DNA from: Bacteroidota bacterium
Lineage (GTDB): Bacteria > Bacteroidota > Bacteroidia > AKYH767-A > 2013-40CM-41-45
DNA length: 64,000 nucleotides
Reading direction: 5' to 3'
NCBI GenBank assembly: GCA_016721305.1
Contig: JADKIH010000013.1
Coordinates: 44,033 to 108,032, forward strand
Below, piece after piece: positions 9,899-21,182 of this stretch. The translations under genes and the position numbers were made by a program. Below the pieces are notes generated by a model. That model saw only the letters and a list, made by a program, of their open reading frames with translations, did not search any database and had not been told where the DNA came from. The stretch's first letter is position 1. Every line of letters starts with the position of its first letter.

Positions 9899-10075
9899 CT
9901 ACTCCTCCTCCCCACCCTTCCGTCTGGCCCAAGTCCGTTTATACTCCTTTTTCTTGTCTTTTATCGTTTTCTCTTTGAAGCGGCCGTCGTAATAGCCTTC
10001 GGCAATGGCCATTTTTCGCTGGAGCTTTTTGGCGATATTTAAGGATGATTCCTTTTTGTTTTTCTTCTGAGACAT
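9899..10075 (-). CDS. small basic hypothetical protein
   Basis: 58 residues beginning MSQKKNKKESSLN and very rich in Lys/Arg/Glu, with a central AIAEGYYDGRFKEKTIKDKKKEY. The frame remains open upstream to 10222, but the ATG at 10075 gives the plausible start; the upstream part reads through a repeat element. It looks like a soluble helical nucleic-acid-associated peptide. I do not recognise the family and assign no function. Confidence 0.5.
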   Translation of the reverse strand: MSQKKNKKESSLNIAKKLQRKMAIAEGYYDGRFKEKTIKDKKKEYKRTWARRKGGEEE

Positions 10076-10522
10076 GATTGCAAATATAAACCAAAACAAT
10101 CTGCGTATTTCTGCGAAATTTCTGCGCTTGGCGTCTACCCGCTTTGGCGGGCGGGAAATACATAAACCGGAATTGTAACGACTCTTCGTAACAAGCAGCA
10201 AACCGAGATGGATATACCCCAAATTATTCTCCTAAAAAACGACTTTTCGTAGGAAGAAGCCTGAGAAAAATCATTTGCTCGTATCAGGAAAAATCGTTTA
10301 AATTTAGAGTACTCTTTAAGAGTGATCGGTGATCGCTTAAAAAGTGATCGGTTGGAGTGATAAAAACATTATTTATGCCGCCTTATTGAAGACCATATTT
10401 TCCCTCCGCACTGTAAGTGCAGAAACTCGCAGATCAAAACAAAAGCCTTTATTCTCCTGCGAACCTTTAACGTTAAACGTTGAACCTTGAACTAAAAAAA
10501 ACAACCCCTAAAAATACTCGTC
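10076..10522. other. 447-bp intergenic region with several small repeats
   Basis: It contains a dispersed element at 10101-10159, GATCGGT words near 10321-10355 (AGTGATCGG three times, with the palindrome CTCTTTAAGAG), and two GTTCAAG-like words at about 10470-10490. No gene is supported. The promoter of the EF-G-like gene must lie here. Confidence 0.6.
10101..10159. repeat. dispersed intergenic element (TTTCTGCG...GGCGTCTACCCGC)
   Basis: TTTCTGCG words followed by GGCGTCTACCCGC and a GC hairpin ending GGCGGGCGGGAAA. Related copies lie at 52149-52221 and, in part, at 53064-53098 in inverted orientation. Confidence 0.7.
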
Positions 10523-12649
10523 ATGAAAATCTACGATGACAAACACATCAAGAACGTCGTACTGGTCGGCGCTCCCAAATCCGGCAAAACCACGCTGGCT
10601 GAAGCCATGCTCTTCGAAGCCGGACTCATTAATCGCCGTGGTACGGTCGAAGAAAAAAATACGGTCTCGGATTACCACGAAATAGAACACGAACGCGGAT
10701 CTTCAGTTTATGCAACGTCGATGCATACTGAATGGAAAGATTACAAAATTAATATTATCGACACTCCCGGCCTCGACGATTTTATCGGCGAAGTAATTTC
10801 TTCTTTGCGCGTCGCAGATACAGCGGTTATGATGCTGAATTCTGAAAATGGTGTTGAAGTGGGAACAGAACTGATCTGGAATTACGTTGAGAAATTCCAA
10901 AAGCCAATTCTATTCGCCGTCAATCACATCGACCACCCGAAATCTGATTTCGATGCAACTGTGGAAAGCGCTCGTCAGCGTTTTGGCAAAGCCATCACCG
11001 TGATGCAGTATCCGGTAAATCAAGGCGAATCATTCAATGCCTTCATCGATCTGCTCAATATGATGATGTATAAATTCCCTGCAACAGGTGGCAAACCGGA
11101 AAAACTTCCGATCCCTGCCGAAGAAATGGATAAAGCAAACGAGCTGCATAATGCTCTCGTTGAAAAAGCTGCAGAGAACGATGAAAAATTAATGGAGCTG
11201 TATTTCGAAAAAGGTACGCTCGACGAAGATCAATTGCGCATGGGTCTCAAAATGGGTATGCTTCACCATGATGTGTATCCTGTATTCTGTCTCTCTGCGA
11301 AAAAAGATATGGGAAGCGGTCGCTTGATGTCGTTTATCGATAACGTAGCTCCTTGTGCTGTTGAATTGTTCCCCGAAAAAACTATCGACGGCAGCGAACT
11401 CCCTTGCGAAAGTAAAGGCCCTGCAACTATTTTCATTTTCAAAACACTCATCGAACCTCACCTTGGTAAATTATCGTTCTTCAAAGTTATGTCGGGCGAA
11501 ATTACTGCAGGTATGGATCTGGTGAATTCAACTACCGGTCATACTGAACGATTGAATCAATTGTTCATCATGGATGGCAAAAACAGAAATCAGGTTACGA
11601 AATTCTCTGCCGGAGATATTGGTGCAACTCTTAAGTTGAAAGATACTCTCACGAATCAAACATTGTGCGCAGGTAATAAGAAAATCGAAATCGATCCAAT
11701 CCATTTCCCTGAACCTCGTTTACGCGTAGCCATCGTTACCAAGAACAAAGCCGACGACGAAAAACTGGGCTCTATCCTCAGCGAAATTCATCAGGAAGAT
11801 CCTACGCTGGTCGTCGACTACAACCGTGAATTGCGTCAGGTGTTACTGCACGGACAAGGTGAACTCCACTTAGCTGTTACAAAATGGAGATTGGAAAAAA
11901 TCTACCATGTGGAAGTTGAATATAACAAACCACGCATTCCGTATCGCGAAACAATTCAGAAAGCTTCGATGGCTTCTTACCGTCATAAAAAACAATCAGG
12001 CGGTGCAGGTCAGTTTGGTGAAGTGTATATGAAAATCGAACCTTACTTCGATGGAATGGCCGAGCCGGAAGGACACAGTATTCGTGAAAAAGAAATTCTC
12101 GAATTGCCTTGGGGAGGTCGTTTGGTATTCTACAATTGCATCGTCGGTGGTGTAATCGACCAACGTTACATTCCTTCTATCCAAAAAGGTGTAATGGAAA
12201 AAATGCATGAAGGTCCGCTTACCGGAAGTTACGTTCGCGATGTACGTGTAATTGTGTACGACGGAAAAATGCATCCGGTCGATTCAAATGATATCTCCTT
12301 CAAGATTGCCGGTATGATGGCTTTCAAAGAAGCTTTCCACTCTGCCGATCCGAAAATCCTTGAACCGATCTATGAAGTCGAAGTAAAAGTTCCGGAAGAA
12401 CTGATGGGCGATGTGGTTACGGATCTGCAAACTCGCCGTTCTATCATTCTCGGAATGGACAATATTGCCGGATATCAGGTGATCAAAGCCAAAACTCCGT
12501 TGGCAGAATTAGACAAGTATTCTACTTCTCTTCGCTCTATCACTCAGGGACGAGGCAGCTATAGCGGAAAATTCACCGAATATGCTCCTGTTCCGACCGA
12601 TATACAACGCAAACTTGGCGAAGAGTATAAAAAAACAGAGAATCATTGA
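10523..12649 (+). CDS. elongation factor G paralogue (EF-G2-like) with altered GTPase motifs
   Basis: 708 residues with the five-domain EF-G layout: G domain to ~285, then domain II, III/IV (GGAGQFGEVYMKIEP, SYVRDVRVIVYDGK) and V. The nucleotide site departs from canonical EF-G. The P-loop is GAPKSGKT (16-23). Switch I reads ERGSSV (57-62) instead of ERGITI. G3 is DTPGLDDF (80-87), replacing the catalytic His of DTPGH with Leu. G4 is NHID (134-137). These changes predict weak or no GTP hydrolysis. A Bacteroides EF-G paralogue described as translating without GTPase activity under starvation is a plausible relative. It is a single gene with its own terminator. The housekeeping fusA is expected elsewhere. 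Confidence 0.88.
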   Translation: MKIYDDKHIKNVVLVGAPKSGKTTLAEAMLFEAGLINRRGTVEEKNTVSDYHEIEHERGSSVYATSMHTEWKDYKINIIDTPGLDDFIGEVISSLRVADTAVMMLNSENGVEVGTELIWNYVEKFQKPILFAVNHIDHPKSDFDATVESARQRFGKAITVMQYPVNQGESFNAFIDLLNMMMYKFPATGGKPEKLPIPAEEMDKANELHNALVEKAAENDEKLMELYFEKGTLDEDQLRMGLKMGMLHHDVYPVFCLSAKKDMGSGRLMSFIDNVAPCAVELFPEKTIDGSELPCESKGPATIFIFKTLIEPHLGKLSFFKVMSGEITAGMDLVNSTTGHTERLNQLFIMDGKNRNQVTKFSAGDIGATLKLKDTLTNQTLCAGNKKIEIDPIHFPEPRLRVAIVTKNKADDEKLGSILSEIHQEDPTLVVDYNRELRQVLLHGQGELHLAVTKWRLEKIYHVEVEYNKPRIPYRETIQKASMASYRHKKQSGGAGQFGEVYMKIEPYFDGMAEPEGHSIREKEILELPWGGRLVFYNCIVGGVIDQRYIPSIQKGVMEKMHEGPLTGSYVRDVRVIVYDGKMHPVDSNDISFKIAGMMAFKEAFHSADPKILEPIYEVEVKVPEELMGDVVTDLQTRRSIILGMDNIAGYQVIKAKTPLAELDKYSTSLRSITQGRGSYSGKFTEYAPVPTDIQRKLGEEYKKTENH

Positions 12650-12666
12650 TAAAAGCTCAATTTGGA

Positions 12667-12693
12667 AGCCGGCCCGTAAAGCCGGCTTTTTTT
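12667..12693 (+). terminator. rho-independent terminator after the EF-G-like gene
   Basis: AGCCGGC/GCCGGCT stem (12667-12673 and 12681-12687) with a 7-nt loop and seven T. Confidence 0.9.
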
Positions 12694-13171
12694 GCCCAAA
12701 AACAAGCAACTGTGCTTGTAGCTCCCGTCACTAGCGGGTTTTTAAGCTTTCGATTGTTAAGTAAATCGTTCGGGAATTAATTTAAGACACCATTTGTACC
12801 TGTACTTTTGTATAACTGTCTGATATAAAATGACAGATTTGCCTGAACAGTTTACAGGGCATATCTGTTTTGACAATAATACCTTTCAATTGCGATTTCA
12901 GGCCCGAAATTGAGAGTCCATTTTCAGACAAAAAAAATAGATTTTACTGTGCTCATAGTAAAACTCAGAATGAATACTGTGCATTCCTGATTGGCATCTC
13001 TGAGCTTGACAATTTCATGACAAACTCATTCCAATTCAGAAGAAAAACAACAAACTTCTGCCTGAATTTAAGCGTATGAGTCTACCCTCGAATTCCACTA
13101 ATTCACAAAAAAAACAATTAGTCTACAAGATTAATCCCGTACTTTTGCATTCGATAACCATCTCAAAATCT
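12694..13171. other. 478-bp AT-rich intergenic region
   Basis: Two TACTTTTG -7-like boxes occur (12803-12810 and 13140-13147). A 69-codon ORF at 12870-13079 lacks any recognisable feature and I do not call it. A weak hairpin (CCCG/CGGG, 12724-12738) is followed by five T. Confidence 0.5.
13140..13147 (+). promoter_or_regulatory. -7 promoter element, TACTTTTG
   Basis: Fits the Bacteroidota -7 box TAnnTTTG exactly and lies 25 nt before the ATG at 13172. No clear -33 TTTG is seen. Confidence 0.5.
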
Positions 13172-16100
13172 ATGAAATACAAGTTACTTCTCCCAATGCT
13201 TGTGATGTTGTTTGCTTTAACAACTCAGCTGGAAGCACAAATTCAATTCAGTAAGGAATATGGTGGCGCTTACAATGAAGACGGTCGCTGGATGGAGCAA
13301 CTTCCGGATAGCGGGTTTATCATGACCGGCGGAACCACGACTTACAGCAACGGACAAACCGATATCTGGCTTGTTCGTGCCGATGCATACGGAAACCAAC
13401 TTTGGACAAAATCGATTGGTGGTACGGGTTTCGAATTCGCTAACATGGTAAAACCAACAAACGATGGCGGTTTTATTATTTGCGGACTTTCAAATACCGG
13501 CAATCAGGATGATGCATACCTGATCAAAACTGACGGCAATGGTGTCACCCAATGGCAAACAATCATTTCGGATACCGGAATAGCATGGTTTGAAGGTGTC
13601 GTGCAAACAGCAGATGGCGGATATGCTTGGCGTTGGTTTGAACTATACCGCAGGAACGCTTTACTACGATGTCTTCCTTGTTAAATTCAACTCTCTTGGC
13701 GTAAAGCAATGGGAAAAAATATCGGCGGCCAGTCGTACGAAATCGGTAACTCCATTCAGCAAACTGCCGACGGTGGTTATGTTATCTCCGGACAAACTTA
13801 TAGCTACGGAAATGCCGATGGTGATTTTTACCTCGTAAAAACTGATTCAAACGGAAATGTTACCTGGGAAAAATGGTGGGCTAACGGAGGAATTCAGGAA
13901 GCACACTACGCTCAGGCTACTCCTGATGGCGGTTATATCATGGTCGGTGATGCCGATAGTCTTGCAAACGGCTTAGGCGATACAGATATCTGGCTGATCA
14001 AAACTGATGCAAACGGAGACTCTCTCTGGTCAAAAGTATTGGGCGGAAATAAAAAGGATGGCGGTAAAACAATCGAGAACACTTCTGATGGCGGATTTAT
14101 TATCGCCGGTATCACGCGTAGTTTTGGCTTGATCAATCCTAATTATTATCTGATCAAAACGGATGGCTCAGGAACCATCGAATGGACTAATAGCTCATAT
14201 GGTTCTATTTATCACGATCACGCATATCGCGGAATTGAAACATCGGATGGTGGATTTGCTGAATTCGGATTCTTCCGTAATGCAGCTCAATACATGAATT
14301 TCTCTCTGGTAAAACTAGGCCCTAATGGCGGAGTAACAAAAGATGTTGCCATCGACGAAATTACAACTCCCGGCGAGAAAATCTGTCGTAGCAATGGTGT
14401 CGGCTTTGGCGTTAAACTCACCAATTACGGCGCAACTACTGAAAGTAATTTCATTGTTCACATCGATGTTGATAATGGAAGTGTTGTTACAACTCTTTCC
14501 GACACCCTCCCTTCTTCATTGATTCCGGGAGCAACTGCTACATTAAGCTTCGATGAGACTTACGATTTCAATGTCGACGGAACATATACTCTTACTGCGT
14601 ACATGGCTCACCGTAATAGTGACATTTCATATTCGAACGATACGAATATTATCAACGTTGAAGTTCTCTCACCGGTTAGTGATCCAATACTACTTCAGCA
14701 TCGTTGTACAGCCGGAGCATTAACGGTTGAAGCAACAGCTGCTGCTTCGGCCGATTCATTATTCTGGTACGATGCTGCAACAAATGGCGAACTTCTTTCT
14801 ACGGGATCGAGCTATACAACTCCTTCTTTAAGCAACTCTGCAACATACTACGTTGAAGCACTCAAAGGAAAAGGAAGTAAAGTAGGGCCAACTGATAATT
14901 CAATCGGAAACGGATCTTACTCTAACACAGGCTATCTTAAATTCGATTCTCGTATTCCGTTCAAACTGGTTTCAGTAAAAGTTTATGCGAGCACAACCGG
15001 TAACCGTACAATTGAATTAAGAAATTCGAGCGGAACAGTTCTTCAATCAAAGACAATCAATTTACCTGTCGGTGAAAGTCGTGTTTATTTGAACTTCGAC
15101 ATTCCTCAGGCAAACGACCTTCAGTTAGGATTGGCAAACGGAAGCGGTACTCTTTTCCGTAACTCTGCGGGCGCTTCGTTTACTTACAGTGTTTCCAAAA
15201 CTGTGGAGATCTACGGAACAAGTTCGAATAATACCGGAACATATTATTACTTCTACGACTGGTACATTTTTGTTCCTTATGGAAATTGTTCCAGCAATCG
15301 TGTACCTGCACAAGCTCTTATCGGAACAAGTGCAACTACTGCTTTCGACAATGAAAGATGTGGTTCAGGTACAGTAACGCTTTCTGCAAACTCATCGGAT
15401 GCTCTCAGTTGGTACACTATCGCTTCAGGTGGTGCTCCGGTAGGAAGCGGTTCAACATTTACAACGCCGTCATTAAGTTCAACAACTACTTACTATCTTG
15501 AAGTTGGTTCTTGTCCTAATCGTATTCCGGTACAGGCTATCATCAATGCTCCTTCTTCAGTTCCTACTGCATCTGATGTAACAAATTGCGGTCCGGGTAC
15601 GGTGCAGCTTACAGCTTCTTCGCCTGATCCGCTTTATTGGTATGATCACGCCACGAACGGTGTTCTTATCGGAACCGGCAGCACATATACGACTCCGTAT
15701 CTCAGTGCTACAAGAACTTATTATGTTTCCGCAGGTACGTCTTGTCCAAGTGCGCGAGTAGCTGTTCAGGCTATCATCAATGCCGGCGCTCCCCCAACAG
15801 TTGCCGATGTTACTGCTTGTGGCCCAACGTCAGTAACACTTACTGCATCTTCACCTGATCCTGTTGCATGGTATTCTGCAGCAACCGGTGGGACTCTACT
15901 TGCCACTACATACAATTTCAATACTCCGATTCTTGCAAACAGTACAGTATACTATGCGCAGGCTGTCAGCGCTTGCCCAAGCCCTCGCGTTCCTGTTACG
16001 GCAAATATCATCGTTGTAGATCCACCGGTAGGAACAGACGCTTCTCATTGTGGCCCGGGTTCTCTTGTGCTCTCTGCGCAATCATTAAGTACGGTTACAT

Positions 16101-17428
16101 GGTGGACGGCTTCCAGCGGAGGTACTCAACTGAGCTCCAGCTTGATTTATACAACACCGACGATCAACTCAACTACTACTTATTACGCTCAGGCATCTGA
16201 CAACGGTTGTACAAGTTCTCGCACTGCAGTAACAGCTACCATCACGATCACAACTGCTCCTTCGGCAAGTCCCGTCGCAAATTGCGGCCCGGGTACAGTG
16301 ACATTGTTAGCCTCATCACCAGATACAATTTACTGGTACGATGCTCCAACAGGTGGAACTCTTTTAGGTACGGGCAGTTCATTTACTACTCCTTCACTTA
16401 CTACTACAACTACGTATTATGCTCAGGCAAGCTTGTCATGCCCTAGTTCACGTACTTCGGTCGACGCGGTAATATCTACTGTACCGAACGATCCGATTGT
16501 TAGCGATACAGCTATCTGCGGATCAGGTTCCGTGCTTCTCAACGCAAGCAGCTCTGACCCGATTACCTGGTACAATGCACCGGGTGGTACCGTATTGGGA
16601 ACAGGTAATTCATACACGACTCCAACTATTTCTTCAACGACAACATACTATGCCGTTGCAGGTATTACCGGTTGTCAGAGTAACGCAATGCCGTTAATTG
16701 TCACGGTCAATTCGATTCCTTCAAACCCTGTGGTTACCGGTGCTGTAAATTGCGGACCGGGAACACTCACTTTGACTTCGAGTTCGGCAAATAGCATGAC
16801 ATGGTACTCATCGAATTCCGGAGGAACCGTTCTCACAACAGGAAACAGCTACAACAGCACGTTTAACGCCACAACCACCGTATATGTGCAAGCATCAAAC
16901 GGTAATTGCACAAGCGCATTTGTTCCTGTAACTGCAACAATTTATACTCTTCCGGTTGTAAACCTCGGACCTAGTGTCGTTAGCATCAATCAAGGGCAAA
17001 CGATTACTCTCGATGCCGGTGCGGGATATATCTCTTACTTATGGAATACCCTTGCCGTTAGTCAAACTATCACCACAGGTGTTGCAGGAACTTACTACGT
17101 GACGGTAACCGATAATCACAACTGTCACGGATCCGACACAATTACCGTTAATGTAATCATCGGAATCGACGACGTTGAATTCGCAGATGCTATTCAGCTC
17201 TATCCGAATCCGACTACAGGCGACATCCGAATATCGGTTAATGATCCTTCTGCTCATTTTACATTAAAAATCACTGATGCATTAGGGCGCGAAATCGTAA
17301 CTGATATTAAAAAGGACAATTCTGTTTACTCAAAGTCATTTGACCTGAGTACGCAGCCGGCAGGTGTTTACTTTGTTGTCCTTTCTAACGGAAAAACTTC
17401 TACTACTAAACCGATTGTTCGTCAATAA
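13172..17428 (+). CDS. giant T9SS-secreted protein with TADGGY and Ig-like repeats, frameshifted
   Basis: About 1,400 residues in three frames (13172-~13630, ~13630-13714, 13709-17428). Breaks near 13630 and 13714 rejoin as TADGGYA/GLNYTAG and VKQWEK/NIGGQ. Start choice: MKYKLLLPML begins a signal peptide, so the in-frame start at 13076 is rejected. Order: signal peptide; six or so ~50-residue propeller-like repeats (QTADGGYVISGQ, TSDGGFIIAG, WLIKTDANGD); a CARDB-like stretch; eight Ig-like repeats of ~76 residues (CGPGTVTLTASS, WYDA, GTGSSYTTPSLS, TTYYAQA), the first with an insert; a last Ig/PKD-like unit; and a T9SS type A sorting domain (LYPNPTTGDIRI, GVYFVVLSNGK). Probably a surface adhesin. 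The next gene is a shorter paralogue. Confidence 0.85.
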
Positions 17429-17453
17429 ACATTTCGGCAGTAATAATTTCAAA

Positions 17454-17481
17454 ACCTGCTGTTGACTCAGCAGGTTTTTTT
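17454..17481 (+). terminator. rho-independent terminator
   Basis: 8-bp stem ACCTGCTG/CAGCAGGT (17454-17461 and 17468-17475), 6-nt loop, seven T. It separates the two giant paralogues into independent units. Confidence 0.9.
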
Positions 17482-17518
17482 GTTTTAATTCGCTAAACAT
17501 CTCTCTCTCCAAATAACC

Positions 17519-20199
17519 ATGAAAAAAACCTTTATTCTGTTTGTTCTCGGTCTTATGATCGGCTTTTCTTCCCATGCTCAGATTACTTGGGAGAAATTAT
17601 TTTCTGAAAAAAGCACTGACGTATTCAGAAGTGTTCAGGAAGTCACTACCGGCGGTTATATCCTCGCCGGATATACTGCCGACTCAACTGTGAACGACAG
17701 CGATGCTTTTGCCGTGCGACTGAATACCTCCGGCGACACGATCTGGACTTATCAATACAATGGATCATTGAGTAAAAAGGACCTTTTTTACAAAGTGATT
17801 GAAACAAGTGACGGTGGATTTATTTTCTGTGGCTACACGAATAGCGTCACCGGTTTATCCGACGACATTCTTATTCTCAAACTGAATAGCAGTGGGCAAC
17901 TTCTTTGGGTAAAAACTACCGGAGGCAGTGGAAAAGATCGCGCGCAGGACATCATTCAGATCGGTGATGGAACTTATTTCGTTACCGGATATACGACTAG
18001 CTCTCCGGCATTGTACTATGATGCATTCCTTTACCATCTCGATACTAATGGTGATTCTCTCTGGTTCAAACGTTACGGTACTGCATTGTATGAAGATGCA
18101 AATAGCGTAAGAGCCCTCAGCAACGGAGGTTACTTATTAGGAGGTCAGGCACAAAACGGTGCAAACGGATTTGATCAATATCTGATTCGCACGGACTCTA
18201 ATGGTGATACGATCTGGACGAAAAAACTTGGCACCATTGCTACTGAAAACGTTGAACACATTGCCATTGCTCCAAACGGTTTCATATTGGCCGGTAGTTC
18301 TTCTGCTAGCGGAACCGATGATGGCTATCTTGTAAAAACTGATACTACAGGAGCTGTACTTTGGACAAATACATACGGAGGTACTCAACCCGACGATTTT
18401 CACCGTGTTGAATTAACTTCAGATGGTGGACTTGTCGCTTCAGGAACAACTAGCAGCAGTGGAGATTCTCTTCCGAATATGTGGATTGTAAAAACTAACT
18501 CAAGCGGCACGCAACAGTGGGCTAACACTTATGGCGGCGATAATCATGATCATGGTTACAGCGGCCAGGAAACAAGCGATGGCGGTTACATTCTCTGCGG
18601 ACATACCGGAAGCTTTGGCTATAATTCAGAAGATGCGCTCGTAGTGAAGATGGGAACAACGGGAGGCTTAGGAAATTATCTTACTTATTCGGCCGTAACA
18701 TCGGTTATCAATCCTTCTTCCACTCTTTGTGGCGGCGGGAATATTCAAGTATCAGTAATCGTAAGAAATTTCGGAAACGATACTCTGCCAAATGTTCCGG
18801 TTACCTGCAACATTACAGGCTCCCTTACTCAAACATTGACCGGAACCTATAATGGTGCTTTGTATCCGTCGGATGCCGACACATTAGTATTTACTACACC
18901 TATTACAACCGTTGCCTTCGGTACATATAATTTTACATTTACGACGAACAATAATAACGACGTAGTTCCGGCAAATAACATTTACACTACCACAATAACT
19001 ATCGACGGAACAACAGCCGCACCAACAGCTACTGATGCGTCGCGTTGTGGTAACGGAACCGTAACTCTTGGCGCCAGTGGCACAGGAACAATTTATTGGT
19101 ATAATGCCGCAAGCGGTGGAACACAAGTTGCAACGGGAACAAGCTATACCACTCCTTCGTTAAGTTCTACAACGACGTATTATATTCAAACCGGATTAAA
19201 CTGTCCGAGTGCACGTGTACCGGTGATCGCCACTATCAATTCAACTCCTTCGAATCCTGTAACAACGGTGGAAGTAATTGCGGTGCAGGTACCGTGACAT
19301 TATCAGCTACTTCAGCAAGCACGGTTAATTGGTATGATGCTGCGTCAGGTGGAAATTTAGTGGGAACAGGCAACTCTTATACGACTCCTTCTATTTCGAG
19401 CACTACAACTTATTACGCAGATGCAACAAACGGAAGTTGCACGAGCTCACGAGTAGCTGCTGTTGCAACTATTCATAATATCCCTGCGGCACCAACAACA
19501 ACAGGTGGTGCAGCTTGTGGTTCAGGTTCATTTACGATGACAGCAACTGCAGTAGCCAGCATCAACTGGTATAGTGCTGCAAGCGGTGGTACGCTCATCG
19601 GAACCGGATCAACATACATGACACCGAATCTGACTACGACTACAACTTATTACGCTCTTGCAAACGATGGGGTTTGTTCAAGTGCTCTCGTTCCGGCTGT
19701 GGCTACGATCAATCCTTTCCCAACTGTGAATCTGGGGCCGGATACAAATCTGGTTACCGGTACTATCTACCCGCTTGACGCAGGTGCAGGCTATACTTCT
19801 TACTTATGGACACCGGGTGGTGCAACAACACAAACAATTACACCAACAGCAACTGATGTTTACTGTGTGACTGTTACCGATGCAAATACATGTACAGGCA
19901 CAGATTGTGTTTCGCTCGACTTCTCTGATGGTGTAAATGAAGTCAATCCGATTTCAAGTGCGATTGTATTCCCTAATCCATCACAAGGAAACTTCAACAT
20001 TAGCTTTGCTTCGAATATTGATTTCGCTACAATCAGCTTGCTCGACCTTCCGGGTGCAGTTGTGAAATCAATCAATGTCGAAAATATCATTTCAGGACAA
20101 GCAATCAATTTCGAAAGCGCAGACCTCGCATCAGGCATGTATTACCTGAGAATTGAAAACAAAGGCGGGCAATACACACTACCCGTTATGATAAAATAA
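17519..20199 (+). CDS. second TADGGY/Ig-like T9SS-secreted protein, frameshifted
   Basis: About 890 residues in two frames (17519-19297 and 19294-20199), joined near 19263 where SNPVTT continues CGAGTVTLSATS. Order: signal peptide (MKKTFILFVLGLMIGFSSHAQ), about seven propeller-like repeats (ETSDGGFIFCGYT, SDGGLVASGTTSS), a CARDB-like Ig domain, three Ig-like repeats of the kind in the neighbour (CGNGTVTLGASG, WYNAASGG), a final Ig/PKD-like unit (YTSYLWTPGGATTQTI) and a T9SS type A sorting domain (VFPNPSQGNFNISF, GMYYLRIENKGG). It is a tandem paralogue of the preceding gene with fewer Ig repeats. Recombination between repeats, or assembly slippage, could have caused the break. Confidence 0.84.
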
Positions 20200-20220
20200 G
20201 ATGACTTGATCATTAAAACA

Positions 20221-20253
20221 AAAAAGCCCCGGTCGTTGATCGGGGCTTTTTTG
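20221..20253 (+). terminator. strong bidirectional terminator
   Basis: AAAAAGCCCCG/CGGGGCTTTTT stem (20221-20231 and 20241-20251) with a 9-nt loop. A-run before and T-run after let it serve the convergent purQ as well. Confidence 0.9.
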
Positions 20254-20301
20254 TTTTCAGAAAATATACTTGAGTATCTATAATCAAAGATTACTATGAT
20301 T

Positions 20302-20354
20302 TATCCCATTCCTAAATGAAAATACGAATAGAGAATGGGATATCCCGCAGGGAT
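20302..20354. repeat. paired hairpins: TATCCCATTC/GAATGGGATA and ATCCC-GCA-GGGAT
   Basis: A 10-bp inverted repeat (20302-20311 and 20333-20342) overlaps a compact hairpin with 5-bp stem and GCA loop (20342-20354), just downstream of purQ. The first part recurs almost exactly upstream of the ALDH gene (54787-54826). The second has the same 5+3+5 build as the REP-like elements at 39.4 and 46.3-46.9 kb. Confidence 0.7.
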
Positions 20355-20364
20355 CATGGTTCCT

Positions 20365-21078
20365 TTATTTCGTAAACTGATGTACGTTTGGTATAACCAT
20401 TGATGCCAGTGCTTCTAAGATTAGCAATCCGTCCTGATTCCCGACGATACCGGATGCGGCGCGTTCCGGATGCGGCATCATTCCAAAAACATTTTTACCG
20501 GTGTTACAAATACCTGCAATGTTTTCAATGGCTCCGTTCGGATTTGATTCCGGTGTTGTGTCACCATTTTCATCGCAATAGCGGAAAAGAACTTGGCCGT
20601 TATCGTTAAGTGACTTTAATGTTGCTTCGTCTGCAAAATATTTCCCTTCACCGTGAGCAATTGGAATTTTCATTACACGACCTGTGCGAACACCGGAAGT
20701 GAGCAATGTGTTATCGTTTTCAGTACGAATATGAACGTTACGACAAATAAAACGGTGATTGTTATTATGCAAAAGTGCTCCGGGCAATAAACCTGATTCA
20801 CATAAAATCTGAAAACCATTACATACTCCAATCACATAACCACCTTTGTTAGCAAAGTCGATTACCTCTTTCATGATTGGAGAAAAACGTGCAATCGCTC
20901 CTGAACGCAAATAGTCGCCATACGAAAAACCACCGGGCAACACAATCACATCACAACCCTGAAGGTCGTGATCTTTGTGCCATAATTTGATGGTGTTGAT
21001 TCTTAGACGATCGCGAAGTACATGAACCATGTCTTCGTCACAATTGGATCCTGGGAATACTACTACGCCGATTTTCAT
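20365..21078 (-). CDS. purQ: phosphoribosylformylglycinamidine synthase subunit I (glutaminase)
   Basis: 237 residues, single-domain class I glutamine amidotransferase of the FGAM synthase complex (step 4 of purine synthesis). It releases ammonia from glutamine for the PurL subunit. The nucleophile is C86 in VIGVCNGFQ, the oxyanion region LPGGFSYGDYLR is at 48-58, and the His/Glu pair is in MMPHPERA near 205. Length and N-terminus (MKIGVVVFPGSNCD) match the small-PurQ form. purL and purS are not in the window. Confidence 0.96.
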   Translation of the reverse strand: MKIGVVVFPGSNCDEDMVHVLRDRLRINTIKLWHKDHDLQGCDVIVLPGGFSYGDYLRSGAIARFSPIMKEVIDFANKGGYVIGVCNGFQILCESGLLPGALLHNNNHRFICRNVHIRTENDNTLLTSGVRTGRVMKIPIAHGEGKYFADEATLKSLNDNGQVLFRYCDENGDTTPESNPNGAIENIAGICNTGKNVFGMMPHPERAASGIVGNQDGLLILEALASMVIPNVHQFTK

Positions 21079-21182
21079 GGGGCGAAGATAGGGATTCGTA
21101 AGCCGAAAACTGAATTCTCAGTGCTGAAAATTACACTTACCGTCGATCGAATAATGATGGTAGCCTTACTAAGGACGAAATA

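Noticed and set aside
12870..13079. 69-codon ORF before the giant cargo gene
   Set aside because: No recognisable domain or start signal; AT-rich leader region.
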